A stretch of 64,000 bases of DNA. Source: Ganoderma boninense. Taxonomy: Eukaryota > Basidiomycota > Agaricomycetes > Polyporales > Polyporaceae. The position numbers and the translations under genes were made by a program. The stretch covers positions 2,976,001 through 3,040,000 of the forward strand of contig CM035313.1 of assembly GCA_002900995.3 (NCBI GenBank), in the 5' to 3' direction. Under the pieces are notes generated by a model that was given only the letters and a program-made list of their open reading frames with translations, made no database searches and had not been told where the DNA came from. Numbering within the stretch: the stretch's first letter is position 1; every line of letters begins with the position of its first letter. This document shows, piece after piece, positions 50,571-61,566 of this stretch.

Positions 50571-52134
50571 TCAGACGCGCTCGATCGTCTCGTGGTGGCC
50601 CTTCTCCGAGTCGTTGTACGACGAGTGCGAGCCCGCCGGCGCCTGCTCGACGACCTTGCCCTGGCTGTGCTCCTCGTGCGCGAGGTGCGCGTTGATGAAC
50701 GCGGCGTGCGCCGGCGTGATCACTGGCCAGTCAGTCAGTCTTCGTGTCTGTGTCTCGTAGCCATTGCCAGTGAGGAAACGGGATGGAGAGTACGCACCAC
50801 GGCTCGAGTCGGAGAGGATGTACTCCTGCACGGCGACGGCGACGATGTTCGCGGGGATGTTCGCCAGGGCGGATATCGCGGCGTACTTGCCTCCGCTCGC
50901 CTTCAGGCCCCAGATCGTGATCACGAACAGGCGGGCGCCGATGTCACGGCCCGAGTTCAGCGAAATGCCGACGCTCACGAAGCCCCAGATGATGACACCG
51001 CTGAAGATTGCCACGGGCCGGTCAGAAAGAGAGAGACTCGACTGCGACGTGAGCAGGACACGCACTAGGTGAAGCCGATGATCCAGGGAGTGACTCTGGG
51101 CGTGACGAAGAAGTTGGTGGGGTCGATGCAAGACCAGACGACGAGAGCGATGACGAAGACCTATCGGGCCGGGGCGCGCGAGGTGAGCCCTGAATGCTAT
51201 CGGTGCGATACGTCGAATGGAGGTACGCACGGTAACGAACTCGTTGAGGAAGACGCGTCCGAGGCCGATGCCGGGGGGAGCGTAGGGCGCGAAGATGCCA
51301 GCGGGGCCAGAAGGCGTGAACATGATCGCGTCGAGCTTTCCGGCGGCATCCAGGGTGTCCATGGCGTCCTGCAGTGGGCAAGTCGTAGAAGATTCGAATA
51401 GCGCGATGGTAGAGAACTGGAGTTAGCGTAGCAAAGACAAACAATGAAGATTGAGCCCGACCTGGATGACCTGGCCGTACTGCGCCCAAACCATCAAGCA
51501 AGCGACGTAGGACCCGAGGATCTGAGCGGTGATGTACCTGGACGGGTTTGCAAGCATCTCACGTTAGCATGGGGTGGTGCATTCGATACATATGGAGCCA
51601 CGACTCACCGGAGTGCCCGAAGTGGCGAGAACCCTCTGAATATGACCATGGTAATGGTGAAGGCAGGGTTAAGATGTCCTCCGGATGCTGGACCGCAGAC
51701 CTACAGCGCGAGGAAAATATATGTTAGAACGCTTATTCGCATCTAGAGCGGGACGGGACTTACGACGAGGGCGAGCATGATACCGTAGGAGTACGCACAG
51801 CCGACTTGGAAGACCGACGAAAGAGTGGAGGGACCCGTAACGTTCGACAGGAAGAACTCCGCACCGGAACCCACACCGCAGTAGATGTAGAAGAAGACGC
51901 CGATCTTGATACCGATATCAGGAGGGGGTCAGCACGGTGCGCGACGCGTCGCAGAGGCGGGATGGGTCGGAGGCTCCGAGCACTCACGAATTCGGCGATC
52001 ATCTCGACGAGCCAGTGGACCTGGCGGTGCTTGATGCGCTCCCAAGTGACGATCGCATTGGACCGGGGCTTGATGTCGGCCAGGTGGACGACGTCGGTCC
52101 GGCGGAGGGGATGTGATCCAGCGGGGGCGGTCAT
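50571..52134 (-). CDS. Aquaporin-like channel 2, NPA/NSG variant
   Basis: Exon 1 (51988-52134) reads MTAPAGSHPLRRTDVVHLAD; ADIKPRSNAIVTWE parallels channel 1. Loop B keeps the standard box (SGGHLNPAFTI, NPA at 51662-51670), but loop E reads NSGRDIGARL (NSG at 50949-50957). Helix segments YITAQILGSYVACLMVWAQYG and VIIWGFVSVGISL are clear. Intron positions agree with the neighbours. The cytoplasmic tail is His/Ser-rich and ends ETIERV, like the TVEKV end of channel 1. The transcript start probably lies near a TATA box 200 nt upstream, with a long CT tract (52203-52222, opposite strand GA) in the leader. It is the least drifted of the three at the pore. Confidence 0.93.
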
Positions 52135-52202
52135 GGTCGATACGGCAAACGTAAGCTCGTGGTTTTAGCGTGCTCGGTCGAAGGCGTGACGAACAAGGGG
52201 AA

Positions 52203-52222
52203 AGAGAGAGAGAGAGAGAGAG
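52203..52222. repeat. GA/CT dinucleotide tract
   Basis: About ten GA units on the + strand, i.e. a CT tract in the sense of the aquaporin-2 leader. Confidence 0.85.
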
Positions 52223-52337
52223 ATAAGGACAGTGCAGGTGGGTGGGGGTGGGAGGGGAGGGTGGGGACACAGAAGGAGAACTCGAGACGGGGGGTTTTCT
52301 GCGCTCGGGCTTCCATCGAAACGCCAACGTCTTCGAA

Positions 52338-52343
52338 TTTATA
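52338..52343 (-). promoter_or_regulatory. TATA box of aquaporin-like gene 2
   Basis: The minus strand reads CGTATAAATTC 204 nt before the ATG at 52134. Confidence 0.5.
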
Positions 52344-53489
52344 CGCTCTGGCGAGGGCCGCGAGGAGCATGCCCCGCCGGGAAACGGGAAATGACAGTTC
52401 TGTCGGAATCAATTCCCCCGTGGCTGACGAGTGACAGTGAGGGGCGTCGAGTTACGCACCATCACCATTCCCTGGGACCCCAGTTGTTCGCGGTGCCTGC
52501 GGGACACATGATCGAACGCCGGGGCAGCTTGCGTCGCTGCCCTGAGACCTCCGCCGCCTTTGACCGCCGACTCTTTCGTCGTTGCGTGGATCCAAAGGCG
52601 TGGTTGCAGTCTCATGGGCGTACCACAGGCCCGTGTTTCCTGGGATATTATGTTATGAAGCGCAACAAGACGAGGCAACACGGATACGCGTACCGGAATT
52701 GTGCTGATCGTCCTCGCGCGGGGCGGAGCAGGAGTCGCATTTTTGGGTAAAACTGCGGGGTTGATGCGGGGCCCCGCATTTTCGGAAGGCGTGGGCGGCG
52801 GATAATGGCAATACACACTACCCCAGAATGCCCCAACCGATGCAGATTCCTGGAGAGGCTTCCCTGGAGCGAGCAAAAAGATAACCCAGTTGGTGTTAGT
52901 GACGCTCGGAACGCAAACGGAGCCTCTGTCCGCAACACAGGCGCCCGTGGTTGCTCGATCTCCAGATCGATAAGACGCGATCGGCGCTCAGGAGGCGTCG
53001 AACAAACAAGCCATCAAGCAGCCCGACACCAACCACCAGCCTCCGCCCGACAGAATTAATGCCAGCACGAGCCACACGTGCATGCCCACGGGGCCAACTC
53101 TCCGCCGACGCACCCACAGTCACCGTGAAGTGTGTCCGCAGGTCTCCCAGTCTCGTCACCCGTGCACGCGCGGATGGCCTTGGTCGAGCCTAGAAAATAA
53201 CCCTCCGTCGACGCAGTGCCTGACAGGATTCAGCCACACCCGCCACTGCGGTGGAGACAGCGCGTGCAGAATCTGGAATGCTTCCACTGCCAGACGTTGC
53301 CTCACATGATGTACACATCATTAGCGCATCACCCCGCGACGCGCTCCAGCCAGACACCGACGGAGCTATCCTGCAATCAGACTACTTGCAATTGCACGGG
53401 CTCGAGTGTGTTGCTCGAGAGAACTAGAACAAGGCTTAGACCCGAATACAACACCAGTATACACATTATTGACGTCATCATAAGGTAGT
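52344..53489. other. Spacer between aquaporin-like genes 2 and 3
   Basis: Only short unrecognised frames are seen; it contains the terminator of channel 3 and the distal promoter of channel 2. Confidence 0.55.
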
Positions 53490-55025
53490 CTATGCACTCA
53501 TCTGCATCTTCGTCTCGCCGCCCTCAGAGTCAGACCGCACCGAGCCCGACGACGGGAAGGAGGGCGGCTCTCCGCCCGCCTGGCGCACCGCATTCGCCTC
53601 CATCGTCGCGACCAGCTGATGCCACTCGGGATTAATCGCTGTCATCAACCAAACAAATACGTCAGCCACGCCGCTCCCAACGCCAATCGCAAGAGAGACA
53701 CAGAGACGGAGCGCGATATTTCTATTTCTAGAACAGAAGCTGCACGCACCGCGGCTCGAGTCCGTGAAGAGGAAGTCGTGCACGAGCCCGGAGAGGAGGA
53801 TCGCGGGGATGTTCGTGAGCGCGGCGATGGCGGCGTAGTTCCCGCCGCTCGCCTCCCGTCCGAAAAGCGTCAGCGCAGCGAAGCGGCCGCCGAGGTCACG
53901 CGCGGCGTTGGCTGCGATGCCGACCGGTGCGAAGCCCCAGACAACGACGCCACTGAAGCGCAGACGGGGTCAGCATTCGGCGTTCAGCGTTCAGCATGTG
54001 CGGCCCGTGCGTGATGGTGCTTACTATGCGAGTGCAATCAGCCAGGGCATGGTCGCGGGTGTCGCGAGGTGGTTTGACGGGTCGAGGACGCCGAAAACGC
54101 AGAGGCCGAGGATGAAGTCACAGACGAACTCGTTGAGGACGACGTAGCCGAGATTCGAGCCTGGCGTCACGTAGAGACCGAAAATTCCTCCAGGACCGTT
54201 CGGTGTGAACATAACAGTCTCGTATTCGCCACGAGCTTTCAACTTGTCGATCGCGGCCTGCGTGCCATCGGTCAACAACACATCCGAACTGCATAGGGTC
54301 CATAAAAGAGGCTCACATGAATCAGCTGCTTGTACTGGACGTAAACCAGCAAGCAGGCGACGTATGAACCGAAGATCTGGGCAACGATGAGCCTGCGTCC
54401 GATAATGATTGCGATTAGCTTCAGAGTCGCTCGCATACATGGAAGCGCGCTCAAGCACACACCTCAAGCCCTTCCCAATAGGGAACCCCCTCATGACCAC
54501 AGCATGGATGGTGAAACCTGGGCTGAAATGGCCGCCTGAGACAGCCTACATCGAGCTTCTCAATAATTTCCGTGCGCATATATCACGAGAAGCGCCTTCG
54601 GCGCGCAACGTACCACACAAACCGTGAGAGCGAGCGCGATCCCCACCGCATACGCAACGCCGACTTGGAGGAGACCTAAGCACGACGCGCCGCACACCCT
54701 CCTTCAGTACTCCTACCTCAAGCATCGCACCGCAAGCAAGGAGTACGCACTGCCAAGACCGGAGATATTGAGGATGTTGCCCAGCACGAAGGCCGCCGTC
54801 GCCCCCACTCCCGTGAACGTGTACAGGAACGTGCCCGTCTGCGCGCGCCGCGTTCAGCCACCGCATATATACACCCAGACCCAGAGCGGAGAACACACGT
54901 ACGGCCTCGGCGATGCACTCGACCAGCCACCCGACTCTCCGGTTGCGCATCCTCTCCCACCGCGTGACCGCCGCCGGCCGGGGTATGATGTCTGCCACGG
55001 GCGTGGTTGGGTGAGGGGACGACAT
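53490..55025 (-). CDS. Aquaporin-like channel 3, SPG/NAA variant
   Basis: Exon 1 (54903-55025) reads MSSPHPTTPVADIIPRPAAV; an in-frame ATG at 55094 is an alternative start. Loop B reads SGGHFSPGFTIHAVVMRGF (SPG at 54516-54524) and loop E NAARDLGGRF (NAA at 53901-53909). Helices seen include LIVAQIFGSYVACLLVYVQYK and GGNYAAIAALTNIPAILLSG, the latter matching the same block in channels 1 and 2. The loop-B asparagine itself is replaced by Ser, the largest departure of the three. The tail (SDSEGGETKMQMSA) lacks the TVEKV/TIERV ending. The last intron separates SRG from AINPEWHQL, at the same place as in its paralogues. Confidence 0.92.
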
Positions 55026-58000
55026 TGGCCTGGCGCTGGCGCGATCGCGATGGTTGTCCGGTCTTGAGCTTGCAGGAGCGGGGGGAGAGACCAAGACTAG
55101 TCCGCTACGACGACGGCGTCCTTTAAAAACTAAAAACCAACCGTGGGGGCGATAGAAAGGCCCCGAGATGACAGGGAATCAGCTGAGCGGGCGCGCGAAG
55201 CCACGACCACCTCGTGCATCGGGCCCATATATGCCCCATCCTCCGACTGGCCAGGGCACTGGTGCGTGCTCTTGGCCCAGGGGGCGAACAAGCATCTCGC
55301 TTCCGCATCTGACTTCGCTAGAGCTGTTTGTGGGCGGCCCTGTGGGCCCGCGCCCATCAAGTGGACCGGTCATGGGCAGTCCATGGGTGGACTACCGGAC
55401 GCGAGAAAGGGGAAGACGCGCAGCCACAACCACCGTGACATGGGAGGATGATGCTGGGAAGCCCCGGCGCCGCTGCCGCTGGGAAGCGTGTGGGCGAGCG
55501 TACCTAGCTGCCTGGGTAGGGCAGCGAGTTGACGAATTCGGTCCCCCCAGCGTGCGGAGAATTGGACAGGCCGCGCAGCTCGGAGGGGAGGCGATCTGTA
55601 GCGGAGCCGAGAGGGAAACCTTGAGTGTGGTGCCAGTGGGCAGCTCGGGTGGCGGCGGCCACGAATGAACAAGTACGGTCTGAATCGTAGAACAGAACGC
55701 AAGGTCGGCGAGTGAAAGACCCACGACGACTGAGACGACGGAGGGTCGCGCTGATCATCGGCTAGTGCGCATTGTGCGAGGTCAGCTGCCCCAGTGACTG
55801 GGCGACCAGGTCGTCGCCTTCGAATTCGTGAGCAGCGCCTCGCGCAACGTCATCGGTTGGGCTGCGACGAGTGGCGACCGGAGGTCCTTTGACCGGCGGC
55901 GGGAGCATGGTGGAGAGCGAACACGAGTAGCCAACGCGTGGTGGTGAGCCCAGGAAAAGAAACGTTCTTGCTGAGGCATCACGGGCAAGCAAGAGACAAT
56001 GGCATAGTAAGTAAACGATTAATCATTACATTATTGGGGACGCTGCAGTAAGTATCAATTACGTAACGGCAACAGTAATGGAGGCCACTAAGCGCTCAGG
56101 GTTTCGTTCAACTTGCAGTTTGAACTTTGGTGGTACGACCGGATACCAGGACTCCCATGAATAACCCTGATGCTGTTGCGCCCACTATAACATACAACAT
56201 ATGTCGGCATTTGGTGGCTCAAAAATCGCTTCCGGGCCTTGAACCCACCACCACTGTGAACGGGCCCAGAGAGTCAAGACTCCCGAAGTCTGCTGCCAGG
56301 CCCTGGGCTCGGAAAGGTACGAAGTCCTCCCTAATGCGCACCGCGGCCGCATCCTGATCGATCTTGGAGGTACATTGTTCATTAACGCTGAAAGTGTTGC
56401 CCTCCATACCCGGAGCTTCAAGTCCATGTGAGCTTAGAACTTCGCGTTTCATGGCTGTATGCGCGAGCAGACACCGCGCTATTCCTGTGAGTGCCAGCTC
56501 ATCCCCTCTCGTCTGCTTCCGCTGACCAGACACCTATCTGATACTAATAGGCTCTCCCTTTGGAGAAGAGAATGCAGACCTAGACGCCAACTTCGCCCTT
56601 GCAGTAAGGAGACGTGCATAGAACATTCACCGCACGCCTTCAGTAAAACTCCATGAGTACCCATCACAGGACCTCCATTCACATACGGGCGGCGCCGCGC
56701 CCTGATGGACACTGTTCATTACAGGCCCGTGTCGCCGTGGACCTGGCCCCCCGAACCACAGACAGTGCGTGCATCCACTGACCCAGCTTCCGTTGCACTA
56801 GTTGAACTTGCTGCCCCCGGTACGGATCCCAATCCTGCCACTTCCGCAGGGCATACCCCGCTGTTCTTCACAACATATTATGGTGTGGCACTACCCGCTG
56901 TCCCGGGGTATCCCACATCAACCAACGGGATGGTACGCATACTTACTTACCGACGCCTCGTCCGAGTCCCGTCCGAGTCGGAGCTACAGCACTGCGCATC
57001 GAGCTCCTCCGCCTCCTCCGCCTCAACCCAATCCCAAATCGTGACCGTGACCGCCGCCGACCTGTCGTTGTGGTGGTGGCGGACAGCTGCGTGCCAGTGC
57101 GGCCGACCACGGGACCCACTCCCACTGTGGCCGCGACGTCCGTCGGCCTTCCCGCCCTTCCGCGCTGGCGGGTGAGCGCTGCGCACGCGCACGCGACGCT
57201 CGCGACTCCGCCAAACAGCAAACGAGACCCCTCCACTGGCAGTTCCGAATTCGGCTCCAATATGGGTCCACTTTGGCCAAGTCCACTAGTGCTGGTCACC
57301 GGGCTCACGCTTTCGAACGATGGATGGACGAGACTGACTCCTCCCGGAGTGGATCCGAGTCTCGGCTGCCTCCGAGTGACCGTGACGACGCTGGACGGAT
57401 TGAGGACTCACCGCAACTGTTGCTCCCATGATTGCGTACAGCAATCCGGCCACGCACCCGGTCGACAAGCAATGTTCGCGGCGGACGATATAACTGCGCC
57501 CCGCAAGACACCCAGCGTGTCGGATGGCGTTTACTGTACTGACATTAGGGTCGACTCTCAGACGAAGCGCGGGTGGGGAGGGAGGACAGGCCTAGGTCAG
57601 TAAGTAGCTAGAGGTCAGTTCAATCCTCGCCGATCGATCGAGCCCGTCAAGGAGGATGCACGCGCCATTTCAAATATCGTCGTTTGGGTTTGGGCTCAGA
57701 CTTACTTATGGCTGGCTAGATTAGTCGCCGGAGCCGAGTCCAGGATGTGGCCCACTGAGGTCGATATGAATTGAATTTCGATCGATCCATCCCCGCGCGC
57801 GGGCTCTCGACAGAAGTGGGGTGGCCGTGTGATCATCATCGCGACCCAAAGGCGGATCGAGGATCACACAACTGTAACCATACAACATACTACCTTGGGC
57901 CCGCGCGGGCGGAGCAGCGACCTCGATTGCGGAGACCCGGGTTTGACGCGGCTCGCCTTCGATGACGTCGAAACGCCTTACCCCACAGCGAAGTAGTGCT

Positions 58001-58663
58001 GCACGGTATACAGACGGACGTGTCTTGGGACCTTTCGGCTGCAATTGCAATTCACTAGTACCGCAACAGCGCCACCGTGAACGGCGTGCAATCGACCGTG
58101 CTCCAGAGCTCCAGAGCTCCAACGCTTGGGACGTTGGAGCACCTGGACAGCCACCGGCGGTCAGGAAAACAAGCGCACGAACCTTGCCGTATGTAAGGCG
58201 TATTATGCACACTGTAAGTACACAGCGACGGAAGGCAGACGCGCTGAGCGAGCGAACCAATATGCGAACCAATATGCATTCTGCCCCATCGAGTCGAGGC
58301 GCAGACCAAGAAAAGAAAGAGAGCACAGAGCATACACAAGGAAACGTCTCTTCTAAGCAACGAAGGAGCCGCATCGAAAGCATCCAGGAATACAGCAGCA
58401 GCCACGCCCCGCCGAGGGACAAGGAGCGACGATAAGTTAGGTATTGCGGGTGGGGCGACCGATTAACCGCCGTGGTGTGGGGGGTGAGGGATATAATATG
58501 TATGTACCGTCCATGGGGGAATGCGGACGCGCGTGAACGCTATGCGGGGGGGGAGTAGGCGCTTGGGTGGACGAGCATCGAATGATACAACATGACGGGA
58601 TGGTATGCTGAAGCAAGGGGGTAACTGACGTACGGATAGATCATCGGAGTTCTCTACGCGCGA
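55026..58663. other. 3.6-kb interval between aquaporin array and GT61 gene
   Basis: No confident gene. On the minus strand near 57200-57470 two hydrophobic stretches (GCVAGLLYAIMGATVAV and RLLFGGVASVACACAAL) and a downstream acidic block (IWDWVEAEEAEELDAQ) might be exons of one membrane-protein gene, but no family was recognised. A minus-strand GGTTCAAGGCC word at 56233-56243 looks like a tRNA B box without fitting stems. Confidence 0.4.
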
Positions 58664-60584
58664 CTATGACTTGTAGTGGTCTGGCGGGCCGTCCATGGGA
58701 TGGAGGCCTGCTATCCGGTCCTCGATCACCTTGATGACCGTCGGGGGGTATACTGGGATCTCAGTCCCCTGGAAACCTTCTGGGTAGGCGACTCGTGGCT
58801 CATTAGGGTATGTGTGGTATCTGTACGAGGAGGTATGTTAACCTGTCACCCATGCACGAAAGCAGTCCATGCACTCACGTGTCGTTCCAGATCGCGAAAT
58901 GCCTCATGCCCAACGCCTGGGACGTCCAGTGGTAATCGTGCGCGAAGCCGCCAGGATAGAATATCTCGATGACCGACGTGACGGGCGTCACGGGCATCAT
59001 CAACAAATGCTAGAACACAAGGATGCACCCCGTCAGCACACGCCCCACTCCAACTCCAACGTTCTCAGCCACGCCGACCACTCACCGTAAGCCCATTGCC
59101 ATGTACCCCAAGCATGATCTGCACGCACATCGAAGAATGGATCCCTATCAGACGCCCAACCTCCTGCAGCGCATATATAAGTAACAAGACACGCACCGTC
59201 GTCCGCGCCGCAATCGCCAGCTGGCTCTCCTTGCTCAACTTCTCCGCCTGGACCACGTTCAGCTCCCACCCGTGCTTCTTCGTCATCTCGTCCAGCGCAT
59301 CGACCAGCGCCGCGTGGTCGTCCTCGAGCAAGTGGCGGCGCGACGACTGTCTGCTGATGTACGTGATCACGATGTTCTTGTCCGACAAGCCCGACGCCTT
59401 CGTCCCCGTCCCCGTCCCCGCACCGGCGCCCGCATTGCCCTCGTCCTCCTTGAGGTTCAGCCCCGCGAAGGGCTTGAACTTCTGCCGGCCCGCGACGACT
59501 GCGTCCGCCTTGACCCCGAGGTCGAGCGTGCGCGCGTCGACGCCCGCGAAGCGCAGCACCCCGCGCCGCACAGGCTCCCACCACAGCTTCGTCAGCCTCC
59601 CCGCCTTGCGCATGTGCTCCGTCGCCTCGCTCGCGATGCGCTGGTTCTGCGAGCCGCACAGCGCGCCCTTGAACGACGCCGAGCGGTCCGACAGCAGCAC
59701 CGTGTCGAAGTGCCATGCCCGCCGCGGGCGCGCGGGTCCGACGTCGCGATGATGCGGTCCTCCCAGTCGTCCTGCACCTCGACGTTCAGCGCGGGGAACA
59801 CGGCCCGGAGCACGTACGAGTTGAACCCGGGCCGGTCGCGCCACCCTTCAGCGAACGCGTTTGCGAAGATCGCGCGGTGGATGGGCGGCGCGTTGCTGAC
59901 CGCGGCGGACTCGGGGTTCACGACGGCGTTGAACGTGCCCTGCCAGAACGCCCAGGCGCCGAAGAGCCATTCCGCGACAAAGTGGTAGTAGTGGTCGAGG
60001 AATTGCGAGGGCTCGTTGATGATGAAAGTGTTGCCGGGCACAGACCACAAACGGTTCTTCTCCATCTACGAGATGAGCTAGATGTTAGATGGCTATAATC
60101 CGGGAAGAAAACGCGCCCGCACATTGTCAAGGTCACCGCCCCAGAGGTCGCGGGCTTCTTCAGGCGTGAGGAAGGACATATCCTCTTCAGTAGGTATGCG
60201 TGCTTGGATGTTCTCGGGAGATGCGTCGGCTGGAAGACCGGTGGACGTTATCATGACGATCTCTGGGAAGGATTTTGGTCTCGAGGTGACGATGTATAGA
60301 GTCCCGTTGGACATGTACAGGTTGCGGAAGACCGTCCACCCTGGCGCGTGCGAAAGCATAATAGTTTCGGGGATTTTGTAGGCAACATCTACTGCTGACA
60401 GGTCCGCTGCTGATTTAACCGGTTCTTGAGCAGCCTTCGGTCGCGTATCTCGTGCAGGCGCGGCAGCGGCAGCGTCTGTCGCGGTCGAAGGATTGTCTAC
60501 GAGAGGTCGGCCGCGATCAGGATTATGTGACGGTATTGGATTCACGTTGGCTGGGTTCAAATTCGGCGAGAAGTCAGAGTCCAC
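58664..60584 (-). CDS. GT61 (DUF563) family glycosyltransferase, one frame break, 5' exon unsettled
   Basis: Exons 60123-60584, 59197-60065, 59086-59118, 58879-59009 and 58664-58820 read in order VFRNLYMSNGTLYIVTSRP, FIINEPSQFLDHYYHFVAEW, AWHFDTVLLSDRSAS, DKNIVITYISRQSSRR, AARTTIMLGVHGNGLTHLLM and EIFYPGGFAHDYHWTSQALG. This is the order of a GT61 enzyme, a Golgi/ER sugar transferase of the EOGT/xylosyltransferase group; donor and acceptor are unknown. Exon 59197-60065 is 869 nt, one short of a multiple of three, and a base is missing between 59715 and 59736. The intron 59119-59196 is stop-free and in frame. The first exon with a membrane anchor is not certain; ATG at 60780 with donor GTTAGT is one option. 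Confidence 0.92.
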
Positions 60585-60780
60585 CTAGACGGAAGGGGTC
60601 AGCATTAAAACAGGGAAAGGTAACAAGGCAGAAGAATTATGGTGCACATAATCTGCGCCCCCAGGGGTGATGACACGCCTTAGATCTATCTGGAGAGAAA
60701 TGGGAGTTAGGTGCGTGAAGCACGAAGGTGACACTAACTAGAAAACAGGGTATGTGGCCTGGGCGTCTGCTGAATGCCAT

Positions 60781-61437
60781 GTACGTAAGGGTGTAGGTAG
60801 TTTCCTCCTTTACTTTCGCGAGACTTTCTCGCTGACAATTGCGATATGAAGGTTCAAACCAACGCTCTACAATGACGACTTCGCGAGCAAAGCGGGTCAA
60901 GCATGGGCTGCGCGCGCAGGTGAAAGTTACCGCGCTGTCTCCAACAACGGTGGCTATATTCGTGTCTGCGGTCGAAAGCGGGACGTTTACAGAGCATCGG
61001 ACACGCGCGCAGACCCAAACACCTGCATATAGCCAAGTTCCATCCCAAGAATAGTTCGCATGATAATACGCCTCTTGCGTCGTACGACGCAGGTGAAGAC
61101 GTGACGAGGACGTCGCCAGGTGGTAGGCAGAGGGGCCACACCGGATACATCCTCGGCCTTCTCGTCCTTCCCATTTTCCCTAAAACATCTAGCTTCAAGG
61201 GAGAAGGGGAAGGCCCCTGCGCATGGATCGTCCGCAATCCGCTCACGAATGCAGCATGCACACGCATCCCTCCGTCCACAGAATCCCAGCTAGCAGACGC
61301 GCTAGCGCGACGTTACACTGAGTCCAGCGCTCCAGTCCCTCTCCCTTCTCTCCAGGGCTCGTGGTCGAATAGCCGGTGTCGTGTGGGCGACGTGCAAGAC
61401 AGACAGGGACTCTAACATGGATATATGCGATGCTCAC
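60781..61437. other. Interval left of the small membrane protein candidate
   Basis: Further exons of the minus-strand candidate at 61438-61566 may lie here; I could not identify them. Confidence 0.35.
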
Positions 61438-61566
61438 CTGCGTTTGGACTACGATCGAGTGTTCCGCGAATGGGCCGAGGAAACTGGAGGTCAAGTGCAT
61501 GCCAGCGGCGCCGAGGAAGATGAGGGCAACATCGCGCAGGGTCCGAGGGCGGGTTATACCGACCAT
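61438..61566 (-). CDS. Possible first exon of a small membrane protein
   Basis: ATG at 61566 in a strong context (CCGCCATGG) follows a pyrimidine-rich stretch on the minus strand, typical of a leader. It encodes 43 residues including RDVALIFLGAAGMHLTSSFL, a likely membrane helix, and ends at a GTGAGC donor. I do not recognise the family and could not find the next exon with confidence, so this may also be a chance frame. Confidence 0.4.

Noticed and set aside
56219..56300. Minus-strand GGTTCAAGGCC as a tRNA B box
   Set aside because: No cloverleaf could be folded around it; the anticodon-like loop has five, not seven, bases.
59164..59196. 33-nt intron in the GT61 gene
   Set aside because: A normal 78-nt intron (59119-59196) fits better, since it joins AARTT directly to IMLGVHGNGLT.
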